A stretch of 64,000 bases of DNA, taken from assembly GCA_947494965.1 (NCBI GenBank), contig CANLWV010000005.1, positions 62,001-126,000 on the forward strand, read 5' to 3'. The notes under the pieces are model-generated. The model saw only the letters and a program-made list of their open reading frames with translations. It was not told where the DNA came from and ran no database searches. This DNA is from an uncultured Salinicoccus sp. Lineage in GTDB: Bacteria > Bacillota > Bacilli > Staphylococcales > Salinicoccaceae. Position numbers and translations under genes: made by a program. Positions 41,818 through 51,112 of this stretch are shown here, piece after piece (position 1 is the stretch's first letter; the number at the start of each line of letters is the position of its first letter).

Positions 41818-42908
41818 GGAGAAATTATAGTCGACCCCTTTATCGCTTTCGTCCAGGGCGTGTGGTGAAGCGGGAGACCGGAACGGTCCGACAGTGCTTT
41901 AATTTTGGCGTTCAGGCGACCATAGACGTGCAGCTGCCAATCGACGCTCGCAAGCGGACTGTAGTTATCCCCATCCGAAAGCGTAATCCACGCCAGATTG
42001 AAGGCGTCCCTGATGCCTGTATTCATACCTTGGCCACCTGCCGGGCTATGGATATGGGCGGCATCGCCCAAAATGAAGGCACGGCCCACCTTGAATGATT
42101 CCGCCACGCGGTGATGGACTTTGTAGTATGAGTACCAGTTGATGGTGCCCACTTTAACAGGCAACACGCTTTCGACATGCGGGATGAGCGGGGTGAAGGT
42201 TTCAGGTGGGTCTGGATCCATAAGATGGGGCGGGATGACCCCGATCAGGCGGACCGTGCCACTTGTCCGGATGTTGACCGCAAGGTTGAACTCGCTGCCT
42301 TGGAAGCCGGCTGACATGCCTTTGAACGGCCGTGTATTCTCAACATCCGCAACAAAAAACATCTGGCTGTATGTCCCGCCTGGGAAGTCTAGCTCAAGCT
42401 GGTGCCGCACCGTGCTGTGGGCGCCGTCAGCGCCGCAAATATATTGGAAAGATGAAGCCGACCGCATGCCTTGGCTGTCGATGACCGCTTCAACATGATC
42501 GCCTTTATCTTCAAAAGATTCCAGGCTGCTCTGCCATTCGATCTCGATCCCTTTTGACGACAAGTATTCAACCAGGATCGATTCATGGACATCCTGGGCC
42601 AGGCTCAACAGATAAGGGTAGGGGGTGATGCCCCGGCCCATGTCCCCGAGCGGAATGCGGCCCACTTCCTTTTTATCTTTATGGATATGGATGGCGTCTT
42701 CCACAATGCCCGCTTCCGTCAATTGTTCCGCCAGACCGAATTGCCGATAGAATTCGAGCGTCCGTGCATGGATGGCAATCGCCCTGGACGTCGAGCCTGG
42801 GGCTTCATTCTGTTCGATGATGCGGAAGGGCACATTGTGCTTCTCGAGACCGATGGCGAGCGCAAGCCCAGTCGGGCCCGCCCCGACGATCAATATGGGT
42901 GTCGTCAT
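41814..42908 (-). CDS. FAD-dependent aromatic monooxygenase (PheA/TfdB type), C-terminally truncated
   Basis: A 364-residue flavoprotein. The N-terminal FAD-binding GAGPTGLALA motif is at residues 9-18, the NADPH-linked DG motif reads CGADGAHSTVR, and GRAFILGDAAHIHSPAGGQGMNTGIRDAFNL is the GD motif. These enzymes hydroxylate aromatic rings. The frame stops at IKGSTIISP shortly after the catalytic domain, where full-length relatives continue with further residues. The lost end coincides exactly with the lost start of the antiporter subunit. ATG 42908 follows GGAGGTGAG; an upstream in-frame ATG at 42923 overlaps that site. Confidence 0.8.
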   Translation of the reverse strand: MTTPILIVGAGPTGLALAIGLEKHNVPFRIIEQNEAPGSTSRAIAIHARTLEFYRQFGLAEQLTEAGIVEDAIHIHKDKKEVGRIPLGDMGRGITPYPYLLSLAQDVHESILVEYLSSKGIEIEWQSSLESFEDKGDHVEAVIDSQGMRSASSFQYICGADGAHSTVRHQLELDFPGGTYSQMFFVADVENTRPFKGMSAGFQGSEFNLAVNIRTSGTVRLIGVIPPHLMDPDPPETFTPLIPHVESVLPVKVGTINWYSYYKVHHRVAESFKVGRAFILGDAAHIHSPAGGQGMNTGIRDAFNLAWITLSDGDNYSPLASVDWQLHVYGRLNAKIKALSDRSGLPLHHTPWTKAIKGSTIISP

Positions 42909-42988
42909 ATCACTCACCTCCACTTATGATGGGTGTCACACTACTATACCCATTCCATCATGCAATCGATCCAAATTATGATATAAAA

Positions 42989-43020
42989 CAACACCCCTGA
43001 GCTTTAGCCCAGGGGTGCTG
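42989..43020 (-). terminator. Terminator of the second YitT gene
   Basis: On the minus strand AGCACCCCTGGGCT pairs with AGCTCAGGGGTGT around a short loop, followed by a TGTTTTAT tail. The outer arm resembles hairpin family B (CACCCCT/AGGGGTG), but the inner stem differs. Confidence 0.8.
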
Positions 43021-43043
43021 CATCTATTCTTCATTTATTATTT

Positions 43044-43937
43044 TTATACAAATGAACTGCCAAGAACGCTGTTGACATCATTCACAACGACAAAGGCATT
43101 TTCATCATATTTCTTGATGAGGCGTTTGAGGCGGGTCAGCTTATTTTTACTGATGACGACGTAGAGGATGTCGTTCTCCTCGCGGGCGTAGAATCCTTTA
43201 CCGCTCATCATCGTCACACCGCGTCCGATTTCACTGTTGATCAGTCTGCCGAGCATTTCAGGATGCTTTGAGATGATGGTGATGGCCTTTTTAGGATTCA
43301 TCCCTTCGATGATGAAGTCCATCACTTTCACCGCGATATACATCGCAACGATGGTCAGCAGCACTTTTTCGACCGACAACACCGTCAAGCTGAGCAGGAT
43401 GACCACAAGGTCGAACGCGAGGACGGCGTTTGCGATCTTCACGTCCAAATACTTGTGCGCGATCCGGCCCAGTATCGCAGACCCCGCCGTCGTCGCCCCA
43501 ATCCGTATGACGAGACCGTTGCCCATCCCGACGAACAAGCCGCCGAAGATGACGTTCAGCATCACTTCATCCGTCTGAAGTGCGATCGGTTCAGTCAACC
43601 CAAGGAAGAACGACATCATGATGACCGCGAATATCGTGTAGTACATTGCACGCTTCGAAAGAAATCTGAACCCCACAACAAGCAGGATGCCGTTCAGTAT
43701 CAAAGTCGAAATGGCCGGCGAAATATCAAATGCATACAGGAGTATGATGGCCAGGCCCGTAACGCCACCTTCACCCAGATTACCCGAAATCATGAAGGCG
43801 TTGACGCCTACGGCGAAAAGGAACGACCCGATGATCACAGCAGCGATGTTCAACACCGTCTGCACGGTAAACACCGGTGACATGAATAAGCGCATCTTCT
43901 CGAAATTCATTTTACCCAACTTTTTAAGACCTATCAT
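43044..43937 (-). CDS. YitT-family membrane protein (DUF161 plus DUF2179), copy 2
   Basis: A 297-residue paralogue of the protein at 12848, colinear throughout and identical over stretches such as NLGEGGVTGLA and FIIEGMNPKKAITIIS. It has about six helices plus the cytoplasmic DUF2179 domain with FVVVNDVNSVLG at the end. The start at 43937 follows a perfect AAAGGAGGG site. The function is not established. It is a single-gene unit. Confidence 0.86.
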   Translation of the reverse strand: MIGLKKLGKMNFEKMRLFMSPVFTVQTVLNIAAVIIGSFLFAVGVNAFMISGNLGEGGVTGLAIILLYAFDISPAISTLILNGILLVVGFRFLSKRAMYYTIFAVIMMSFFLGLTEPIALQTDEVMLNVIFGGLFVGMGNGLVIRIGATTAGSAILGRIAHKYLDVKIANAVLAFDLVVILLSLTVLSVEKVLLTIVAMYIAVKVMDFIIEGMNPKKAITIISKHPEMLGRLINSEIGRGVTMMSGKGFYAREENDILYVVISKNKLTRLKRLIKKYDENAFVVVNDVNSVLGSSFV

Positions 43938-44411
43938 ATTAACCCTCCTTTTGTATGCCACTTGAGTAGCACCGATTCATAATACTAGATAATGATGGCA
44001 TATTACAACTCTTTTGCTATTAGTCCTAATAAACAGAAATCTAACCCGCTGAACCCACGGTTGACAAGGGATTTAGGGGGTTGTAAAGGTAAGCGTTTTC
44101 CCGGGAAAATAAATATTTTTGGGTGTCATGAAGGTAGGTAGGAGTTGGATAAAATTATATGCAAAATTAGAAGTCAGTCACAAAAAATGTTGAATAATAG
44201 AGGTGGGATGAAAGAGATTGGGAGAGCATAAAACTTGAATATCAAGTGTTTATAATTTGAATATTTTACCAATTCACACTTCCAGTGCTATAATATTTTC
44301 ATGATTCAAATATCAACCGAGAACAGGTTGCAGAAAATAGCAGGACATTATCAACTCTGCTGTTTGTTCATGCTGATTTGAAGTCATACCTAATTGGAAA
44401 GGAAGGATATT
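43938..44411. other. Long intergenic region with palindrome and promoter for the DUF981-like gene
   Basis: About 470 bases without a gene. A perfect 14-base palindrome TTTTCCCGGGAAAA lies at 44096-44109 and could be an operator. A promoter is visible at 44266-44271 (TTACCA) and 44289-44294 (TATAAT), spaced 17 bases, leading to the gene at 44412. Nothing else was recognised. Confidence 0.5.
44266..44294 (+). promoter_or_regulatory. Promoter of the membrane gene at 44412
   Basis: TTACCA, 17-base spacer, perfect TATAAT. The leader to the ATG is about 110 bases. Confidence 0.65.
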
Positions 44412-45137
44412 ATGATAATCGATTGGAGTACTACGCAAGTGTATAACACGATCATGTCTGTTTCGACAGGAATCGGTCTGCTTCTGATACTTAGATTTGT
44501 GAAGCATTTGTTTACAGGGAGAATCGGGCAATTGGAAGGGTGGGCCATCGGCTTTGGAATACCGGGGTTCATACTGACCCTGACAGGCGCCCATATGTCA
44601 TTGACATGGCCGTTATCAAAGATTGGGTTTCCCTTTGACGACATCATTTTCGGTGAACCGTCACTTGCATTTGGAGTCATATTGCTGGGCATAACCGTGC
44701 TGCTTTGGCGTAAATCGAATTTGTATATGGCGCAGGGCATCGACATGAATGACACGGTTCAAGTATCGTCATTATTGAAGAAAGAACTGCCGCATCTATT
44801 GAAGCCAATGTCATACTTTGGAGCTGCAATGGGACTTGGGTTGGCTTTCATCGCCATTGCAGGTGTCTATTATCAGCTTTTCGCAGCACCTCCGGAAGAA
44901 CCAATATCCGGCTTGTTGGCAGACTATCCGCTAGTTGAAGCCATCTTCATCTCGGGACTTTATTTAATTACAGGGTTAGGCGCCATTCTCATGCCTTTCG
45001 CTCTAAAAGAAGAACCCGATCAACGTTTGTTCAAAATAATAAAGTGGTGCTGGCTCGTTGCAGGAATAGCATTCCTCCTGTTCGGTGCGATGAACTATTT
45101 CACCCACATTGGTTTAATCGTAAATACAATGGAATAG
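44412..45137 (+). CDS. Six-helix membrane protein, DUF981-like
   Basis: A 241-residue protein with six or seven helices in a repeated layout. WAIGFGIPGFILTLTGAHMSLTWPL and IIFGEPSLAFGVILL are typical of the DUF981 family, whose function is unknown. The ATG at 44412 has AAGGAAGGA directly upstream, whereas the ATG at 44394 has no site. It is a single-gene unit with a promoter at 44266 and a terminator after 45137. Confidence 0.68.
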   Translation: MIIDWSTTQVYNTIMSVSTGIGLLLILRFVKHLFTGRIGQLEGWAIGFGIPGFILTLTGAHMSLTWPLSKIGFPFDDIIFGEPSLAFGVILLGITVLLWRKSNLYMAQGIDMNDTVQVSSLLKKELPHLLKPMSYFGAAMGLGLAFIAIAGVYYQLFAAPPEEPISGLLADYPLVEAIFISGLYLITGLGAILMPFALKEEPDQRLFKIIKWCWLVAGIAFLLFGAMNYFTHIGLIVNTME

Positions 45138-45162
45138 GCATGATGTAGTAGCCTGACTTTAA

Positions 45163-45203
45163 TGAAAAATCCCTTCATCTGGATATAAATGAAGGGATTT
45201 TCA
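45163..45203 (+). terminator. Terminator of the DUF981-like gene
   Basis: GAAAAATCCCTTCAT pairs with ATGAAGGGATTTTC around a ten-base loop. It is symmetrical enough to act in both directions. Confidence 0.8.
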
Positions 45204-45250
45204 AATCTATGGAGGCTGGTAAGAGTAGATTATTAAACTTTATAGTGATT

Positions 45251-45284
45251 AAACCATGCATATCTTTATGGCATGGTTTTTTAA
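45251..45284 (+). terminator. Second hairpin before the TetR operon
   Basis: AAACCATGC (45251-45259) pairs with GCATGGTTT (45271-45279), followed by a T run. It follows no gene, so it may be a relic of the sequence that carried the accessory operon. Confidence 0.65.
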
Positions 45285-45343
45285 AATCAATTTAATATTA
45301 ATTATCAGAATATATGTACTTTTCATAACATTCATGTTATATT

Positions 45344-45361
45344 ACCTATTAATCGATAGGT
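45344..45361. promoter_or_regulatory. Inverted repeat just upstream of the TetR gene, probable operator
   Basis: ACCTAT-N6-ATAGGT is a perfect dyad that ends ten bases before the TetR ATG. TetR regulators commonly bind such dyads in their own promoter, so autoregulation of the whole operon is likely. A clear -35/-10 pair could not be fixed; TTATAT near 45337 may be the -10. Confidence 0.55.
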
Positions 45362-45371
45362 AGGTGAAAAT

Positions 45372-45959
45372 ATGACAAAGGAAAACATCATTAATTCTGC
45401 TCTTCAACAGCTTGCTATTCACGGATATGAAGGTACTACAATGAAAAAGATAGCCGAATCATCAAATATTAAGTCAGCTTCGATTTACTACTTCTTCAAG
45501 AATAAGGAGGATTTAGTGAATAATGTGCTTCTTAAAGTACTTTCAGGACATTTTAAGGCGATGACAGACGAGTATTTTAAATATGAGAATGAGGAATTAA
45601 AGGTACGTTTTGAAATTTTATTAGAAAAAATCGTGAGACATCATAGAAGTAATCAGAACGAGACGGCAGTGTACCTAAGATTAATGGAAAGCAACAATAC
45701 AGCTTTTAAAATGGAAGTCGAACAATACTTAAAACAATATAATCAATGGCTAACTGAAAAATTGTATAGGAATATAAAAAATAAATACGGTCATAAAGAT
45801 GAGACCACAATTAAGAATCTATTGGAAACATATATGCTAATCGGAAATGGATTGTTTTGGGGAAGTATAATTTATTCGGATTCTAGGATTGAGAAAGAAA
45901 TTGTGCATGCAAAAAAGTTATTCAATCTTGCTATGATGAATATGTTGGAGGAGGAATAG
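45372..45959 (+). CDS. TetR/AcrR-family transcriptional regulator
   Basis: A 195-residue regulator. The N-terminal helix-turn-helix (residues 1-48) carries the family pattern GYEGTTMKKIAESSNIKSASIYYFFKNKEDL. The remaining helical region is the ligand-binding domain. Its stop codon is separated by one base from the start of the permease gene, so it belongs to the hydantoin-type operon and is probably its repressor, with the substrate or an intermediate as inducer. The gene is AT-rich like the rest of the operon. Confidence 0.9.
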   Translation: MTKENIINSALQQLAIHGYEGTTMKKIAESSNIKSASIYYFFKNKEDLVNNVLLKVLSGHFKAMTDEYFKYENEELKVRFEILLEKIVRHHRSNQNETAVYLRLMESNNTAFKMEVEQYLKQYNQWLTEKLYRNIKNKYGHKDETTIKNLLETYMLIGNGLFWGSIIYSDSRIEKEIVHAKKLFNLAMMNMLEEE

Positions 45960-45960
45960 C

Positions 45961-47322
45961 ATGAATACAAGGACAGGTGTTGTAAAAGACGAAACTTTTG
46001 CCGGGATTGAGTACAGTGAGGGGAAACGTTTAATAGAAGACTACGAAATAAGTCCAGTTCCAGAATCTGAGAGAAAAGGTTGGTTCCATCTCACAATGGT
46101 ATGGATCGCTGGTATCATCGCATTATCAGCAACAGCACTTGGTGGTGCGCTTGGTAGTGGAATGAGCTTGTCACAAGCAGTAGTAGTGTCTTTTGTAGGC
46201 ACCTTCCTCCTCGCAATCTTGAATATAATATGTGGGATTCCAGGAAATAAAACTGGTTTATCCACGTCAATGATTTCTTCCTTTGCTATGGGACGATACG
46301 GTGCATATCTTGTTTCAATTGTTATTGCCGTTTCTTTGTTTGGTTGGTTTGGAGTACAACTTGATCTTTTTGGTTCAAGCTTACTTAACGTTATCAATTC
46401 TGTATTTGGCATTGAGGTTAATCGCACCTTATTGATGATTATCGGTGGGGCTATGATGACGGTAACATCAATGATCGGATATAAAGCAATAGAAAAATTG
46501 AGTATAGTAGCTGTCCCGCTTCTTGGAATACTTCTCATTGGTTCAACAGTAATTGTTTTAAACAATTACTCTTTATCAGAACTAAACAGTGCAGCGTTGG
46601 CAACAGAATCGATTACAATAGGCGCAGGAATATCCTTAGTTATAGGATCTTTGGCTGTTGGGGCTATTATTGCACCCGATTTTTCAAGATATGCGAAAGC
46701 CACCAAGGACACAATAATATCTTCGCTACTGGGTTATTTTGTTGGGTATTCTATAGTTTTGCTGATAGCAGTGCTATTGGCTAAGGCAACAACAGAAGTA
46801 GATGTTGTCGCCATAATGATTGGGATTGGTTGGGGAACCGGAGGGATGCTTGTTTTAATCCTTGCCCAGTGGACTACTAACAATACTAACCTCTATTCTT
46901 CTGCATTAGGTTTTTCAGTGGTATTCAAAAAAGTACCGAAATACATTATTACTATAATTGCAGGTGTGGTCGGTACTACTTTTGCGATTACTGGAATCTA
47001 TACAAATTTCATTACATTTTTGAACATACTCAGCATAATGATACCACCAGTAGGCGGTATTTATGCAGCAGATTATATTATGCGACATAAAGCCTATGAT
47101 TTTGCTCGGGTGAATAATATCAAAAAAGTTAACCCATATAGTCTTGCCATTTGGGCAATAGCCATATTTGTTGCATTTGCTACATCAGCCAGTCCTCTTG
47201 GGCTGGAATGGATCAATTTGACCAACGCTCCAGCAATGGATGCTTTTTTGGCAGCATTCCTCTTGCAGTTAATCGCGAGTAAATGGTTGATGAAAGATTT
47301 GACTCTAGAGGTGAACAAATGA
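45961..47322 (+). CDS. NCS1-family permease (cytosine/purine/hydantoin type)
   Basis: A 453-residue, 12-helix transporter. The N-terminal PVPESERKGWFHLTMVWIAG and the GWFGVQLDLFG helix are NCS1 features, as is the IIAPDFSRYAKATKDT segment. NCS1 members such as CodB and the hydantoin carrier Mhp1 import nucleobases or hydantoins with Na+ or H+. With a DUF917 pair and a hydantoinase-like protein downstream, a hydantoin or thiohydantoin substrate is the best guess. The stop overlaps the first DUF917 start in an ATGA junction. Confidence 0.87.
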   Translation: MNTRTGVVKDETFAGIEYSEGKRLIEDYEISPVPESERKGWFHLTMVWIAGIIALSATALGGALGSGMSLSQAVVVSFVGTFLLAILNIICGIPGNKTGLSTSMISSFAMGRYGAYLVSIVIAVSLFGWFGVQLDLFGSSLLNVINSVFGIEVNRTLLMIIGGAMMTVTSMIGYKAIEKLSIVAVPLLGILLIGSTVIVLNNYSLSELNSAALATESITIGAGISLVIGSLAVGAIIAPDFSRYAKATKDTIISSLLGYFVGYSIVLLIAVLLAKATTEVDVVAIMIGIGWGTGGMLVLILAQWTTNNTNLYSSALGFSVVFKKVPKYIITIIAGVVGTTFAITGIYTNFITFLNILSIMIPPVGGIYAADYIMRHKAYDFARVNNIKKVNPYSLAIWAIAIFVAFATSASPLGLEWINLTNAPAMDAFLAAFLLQLIASKWLMKDLTLEVNK

Positions 47323-48371
47323 AGTATCTGGACGAAGAAGATATTAATAAACTGGCACTTGGAGCTTCCCTGCTAGGGACCGGGGGAGGGGGCGACCCCT
47401 ACATTGGTAAACTTATGGCGCAACAAGCTATCGAAAAGTATGGGGAAGTGAAAATGATAGAGGTTGAGGAATTGGACTCAGATGCGAAAGTTGCTACATT
47501 CGCCATGGTGGGTGCCCCGACCGTGTTAATAGAAAAAATCCCCAGTTTTGAATCTTTTACATTATTATACGAGGAGTTTGTTAATTGTAGCGGTAATAAA
47601 ATAGACGCTATAATGCCAATTGAAGCGGGGGGTGTCAACTCCATAATTCCTATAATCTTCGCTGCGATTAATAATGTGCCGCTTGTCGATGCAGATGCTA
47701 TGGGACGTGCATTTCCTGAAATGCAGATGGATACATTTAATTTAAATGGTATTCACAATACCCCAGCTGTATTTGCAGATGAGAAGGGTAATACCGCTAT
47801 CATAAATACAAAAAGTGGAGACTGGACAGAAAAAATCACCCGTAGTTTGACGGATGTAATGGGGGGATCTATTTTAAATGGCGTATATCTTCTTAGCAAA
47901 GATGAGTTAAGTAAATACGCTATTATAAATACAGTTTCCATGTCGATTAGAGTAGGTGAAATACTTCTAGAATATAAGCAGCCTATAGTCGAGCTTGAGA
48001 AATTCCTTAATGGAACTATTTTATTCCAAGGTAAAATACATGATGTTGATCGAAGAACAGACAGTGGTTTCGTAAAAGGGACGGTTAAATTGACAGGATT
48101 GAATGAGAATTATAAATCCGAATGTCATATAGAATTTCAAAATGAGAATTTGATTTGCTTAATAAATGGAGTGCCTAGGTGTGTGACTCCGGATTTGATA
48201 ATTGTGTTAGATCTAGAAACTGGAAGACCGATAACGACAGAAAAGCTAAGGTTTGGTATGAGATGCTCTGTGTTAGGGCTACCAGCGGATGATAAATGGA
48301 AAACCGGAAAAGGAATAGAAACAGTGGGGCCAGGATATTTTGGTTATCAATACGATTATGTCCCATTATAA
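47319..48371 (+). CDS. DUF917-family protein, first copy
   Basis: A 350-residue protein with the DUF917 pattern: an N-terminal GASLLGTGGGGDPYIGKLMA, then MPIEAGGVNSIIP, VDADAMGRAFPE, and a C-terminal RCVTPDLIIVLD with ETVGPGYFGY. DUF917 includes the enzyme reported to desulfurise a thiohydantoin propionate in bacterial ergothioneine breakdown, and the N-terminal domain is named for S-methyl-thiohydantoin desulfurase. ATG 47319 has GAGGTGAAC directly upstream. An upstream in-frame start would run into the permease. It lies 18 bases before its tandem copy. Confidence 0.87.
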   Translation: MKYLDEEDINKLALGASLLGTGGGGDPYIGKLMAQQAIEKYGEVKMIEVEELDSDAKVATFAMVGAPTVLIEKIPSFESFTLLYEEFVNCSGNKIDAIMPIEAGGVNSIIPIIFAAINNVPLVDADAMGRAFPEMQMDTFNLNGIHNTPAVFADEKGNTAIINTKSGDWTEKITRSLTDVMGGSILNGVYLLSKDELSKYAIINTVSMSIRVGEILLEYKQPIVELEKFLNGTILFQGKIHDVDRRTDSGFVKGTVKLTGLNENYKSECHIEFQNENLICLINGVPRCVTPDLIIVLDLETGRPITTEKLRFGMRCSVLGLPADDKWKTGKGIETVGPGYFGYQYDYVPL

Positions 48372-48389
48372 AAATTAGAGGGTGAAATT

Positions 48390-49457
48390 ATGCGTTATAT
48401 TGGAAAAGATGAAATAGAAAAAATGGCAATAGGTGCAGCTTTATTAGGTACAGGAGGCGGTGGTGATCCATTTATAGGTAAACTGATGGCACTGCAAGCG
48501 ATTGAAAAATATGGGCCTATTCCATTAATAGATGCAGAGGAATTGAATGATGAGGATCTGGTGGTTCCTTCAGCAATGATGGGCGCTCCAACAGTCATGG
48601 TGGAAAAAGTTCCAAGTGGGGATGAATCCATAACGGCATTTACTGAATTGGAGAATTACCTGGGCAAGAAGATTACAGCAACTATGCCGATTGAAGCAGG
48701 CGGTGTAAACTCTCTACTGCCGTTCGCTCTCGCAGCTCGTGCAGGATTGCCTGTAGTGGATGCGGATGGAATGGGTCGCGCATTCCCGGAACTTCAGATG
48801 GTCACGTATTATTTGGACGGAATAAACGCTTCACCGATGGTTTTAGCGGATGAGAAGGAGAACTCAATAGTATTAAATGCCATAGATGGAATGTGGACGG
48901 AAAGGATTGCCCGTGCAGCTACGATGACTATGGGCGGGTCATTATTAAATGCAATCTATCCGATGACAGGAAAACAGGTTAAAGAATCTTCTATACTTAA
49001 ATCATTAACCTTCGAAGAAAAATTAGGAGAAATAATAATGTCTTCTAAAAATCCGATTGAAGAACTTGTTGAATTAACAAGTGGTTTTATCTTATTTGAA
49101 GGAAAAATAAAAGATGTAGAGCGGGCGACAGATGGCGGTTTCGTTAAAGGTAAGGCTATGTTCGAAGGTCTGAATCGATATCAATCATCTGAGTGTTCGC
49201 TTAGTTTCCAAAATGAAAACCTTATCTGCTTAGTCGATAATGAACCTAGATGTCTTACACCAGATCTTATTACTGTACTTGATGCTGAAACTGGTATGCC
49301 GATTACAACTGAAGGATTAAAATTCGGTATGCGGGTTGTAATCTTAGGCATGCCTTGTGATCCAAAATGGAGAACTGTCAAAGGTATAGAAACAGTTGGT
49401 CCAGCATATTTTGGCTATGAATATGAATATCAAACAATAGAAACGCTAAATCAATAA
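48390..49457 (+). CDS. DUF917-family protein, second copy
   Basis: A 355-residue paralogue of the preceding protein, colinear over the full length and sharing the GTGGGGDPFIGKLMA, MPIEAGGVNSLLP, VDADGMGRAFPE and ETVGPAYFGYEYEY stretches. Differences are spread throughout, so the duplication is old and the two may have distinct roles or form a heterodimer. GGGTGA precedes the ATG. The next gene starts 18 bases later. Confidence 0.87.
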   Translation: MRYIGKDEIEKMAIGAALLGTGGGGDPFIGKLMALQAIEKYGPIPLIDAEELNDEDLVVPSAMMGAPTVMVEKVPSGDESITAFTELENYLGKKITATMPIEAGGVNSLLPFALAARAGLPVVDADGMGRAFPELQMVTYYLDGINASPMVLADEKENSIVLNAIDGMWTERIARAATMTMGGSLLNAIYPMTGKQVKESSILKSLTFEEKLGEIIMSSKNPIEELVELTSGFILFEGKIKDVERATDGGFVKGKAMFEGLNRYQSSECSLSFQNENLICLVDNEPRCLTPDLITVLDAETGMPITTEGLKFGMRVVILGMPCDPKWRTVKGIETVGPAYFGYEYEYQTIETLNQ

Positions 49458-49475
49458 GGATAGGAGCTTTTTTAA

Positions 49476-51035
49476 ATGAGATATAAGCTAGGAATTGATG
49501 TGGGTGGAACTAATACCGATGGTGCAATACTGGATTCTAATATGGAGGTAATCACTGAGGTTAAATACCCTACAACGAACGATATTGAAAGTGGTATTGT
49601 GGCCTCTGTAGAACAGCTGCTTTCTAGTTCAGGTATAGATAAGTCCCTTATTGATTATGCAATGCTCGGCACCACCCAATGTACCAATGCAATCGTAACC
49701 CGGAAAAATTTAAACAAAGTGGGGGTCATACGCATTGGGGCACCAGCTGGAACAGCAATTGAACCAATTTACAGTATGCCCGATGATTTAAAAGAAATCA
49801 TTGGTCAATATATCTATCAAGTGAGAGGGGGGCATGAGTTTAACGGAAATCTGATTACTGACCTTGATGAGGAACATTTGAAAGATATTGCGAAAAACCT
49901 TAAGGGAAAAGTAAATTCTATTGCCATCACTTCTATATTCTCACCGGTAAATAAGGAGCATGAAGTACGTGCTAAGGAAATAATCGAAGATATTGTAGGA
50001 ACAGATGTTGCATTTTCACTTTCTTCTGAAATTGGAAGTATAAGTCTACTTGAGCGTGAAAATGCTACTGTATTGAACGCTGCTATAATTGATGTAGCTA
50101 GACGCACGACAGAAGGGTTCCAGAAAGCACTTGAGAAAAACAATGTGGAATGTGAAGTTTATTTTTGCCAAAATGATGGAACCTTAATGTCAAAAGAATA
50201 TACACTTAAATACCCAATACTGACTGTAGCCTGTGGGCCCACCAACAGTCTAAGAGGCGCCAGTTTCCTTTCCAGTCATGAAGATGCGATTATAGTGGAT
50301 ATAGGTGGAACGACTACGGATATAGGTGTAATCCATAATGGATTCCCTAGAGAATCTTCACTTTCAGTTGAGTTGGGTGGAGTACAGACTAATTTCAGAA
50401 TGCCTGATATCTACTCACTGGGTCTCGGCGGAGGCACTATAGTCCAAATATCTGAAGATGATTTCAAAATAGGGCCGGATAGCGTTGGTTATAAGCTAAC
50501 AGAAGAGGCAAAAGTATTTGGTGGAGACACTCTTACAGTGACGGACATCGCCGTAGCAAAAGGGAAACTTGAATTAGGAGATTCCGAAAAAGTTCAGTAT
50601 TTGGAAAAAGAGTTAGTAGATCGTATCTATAATAGGATTATGGAAATGATCGAAGAAGCGATAGAGAGAATGAAGACAAGTGAACAAGAAGTTCCTGTGA
50701 TTCTAGTAGGCGGGGGCAGTGCCCTAATTTCAAAGGAGATTGAAGGGGCTAGTGAAGTGATTAATCCCCAAAATAGTGGAGTTGCTAACGCAATTGGATC
50801 TGCTATTTCTGATATAAGTGGAGAAATTGAAAAAATATACAATGTTGACCCCACAAAACGCACGGAAATTATAGCTGAAATCAAAGATTTTGCTATCAAA
50901 GAAGCCATGAGGGCCGGTGCTGATGAAAGAAAGACAGAAATTATAAGTTTTGAAGATGTCCCACTTGCCTATCTACCAGGTAACGCAACAAGGATTAAAG
51001 TTAAAGCAGCCGGACCATTAAAAGAAGAAATGTAA
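49476..51035 (+). CDS. Hydantoinase/oxoprolinase-family protein (HyuA-like)
   Basis: A 519-residue protein with the ASKHA nucleotide-binding fold. DVGGTNTDG (8-16) is phosphate-binding loop 1, GTTQCTNA lies nearby, and VDIGGTTTDIG is the second loop. LGLGGGTIV is the third glycine-rich loop. HyuA-type subunits open hydantoin or oxoproline rings with ATP. No HyuB-like second subunit is adjacent, and the protein is shorter than typical HyuA of about 650-700 residues. The partner may be a DUF917 protein. It is the last gene of the operon. Confidence 0.86.
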   Translation: MRYKLGIDVGGTNTDGAILDSNMEVITEVKYPTTNDIESGIVASVEQLLSSSGIDKSLIDYAMLGTTQCTNAIVTRKNLNKVGVIRIGAPAGTAIEPIYSMPDDLKEIIGQYIYQVRGGHEFNGNLITDLDEEHLKDIAKNLKGKVNSIAITSIFSPVNKEHEVRAKEIIEDIVGTDVAFSLSSEIGSISLLERENATVLNAAIIDVARRTTEGFQKALEKNNVECEVYFCQNDGTLMSKEYTLKYPILTVACGPTNSLRGASFLSSHEDAIIVDIGGTTTDIGVIHNGFPRESSLSVELGGVQTNFRMPDIYSLGLGGGTIVQISEDDFKIGPDSVGYKLTEEAKVFGGDTLTVTDIAVAKGKLELGDSEKVQYLEKELVDRIYNRIMEMIEEAIERMKTSEQEVPVILVGGGSALISKEIEGASEVINPQNSGVANAIGSAISDISGEIEKIYNVDPTKRTEIIAEIKDFAIKEAMRAGADERKTEIISFEDVPLAYLPGNATRIKVKAAGPLKEEM

Positions 51036-51112
51036 TAAATTATAGTGGATAGAAGGATTTAAATTATCTATATAATCTTGAATTCAATTCCCAATAAAAA
51101 GCCGAATTTTTT

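Noticed and set aside
44096-44109. TTTTCCCGGGAAAA palindrome as a proven operator
   Set aside because: The symmetry is real, but it is 300 bases from the nearest start and not near a recognised promoter, so it is noted only within the intergenic entry.
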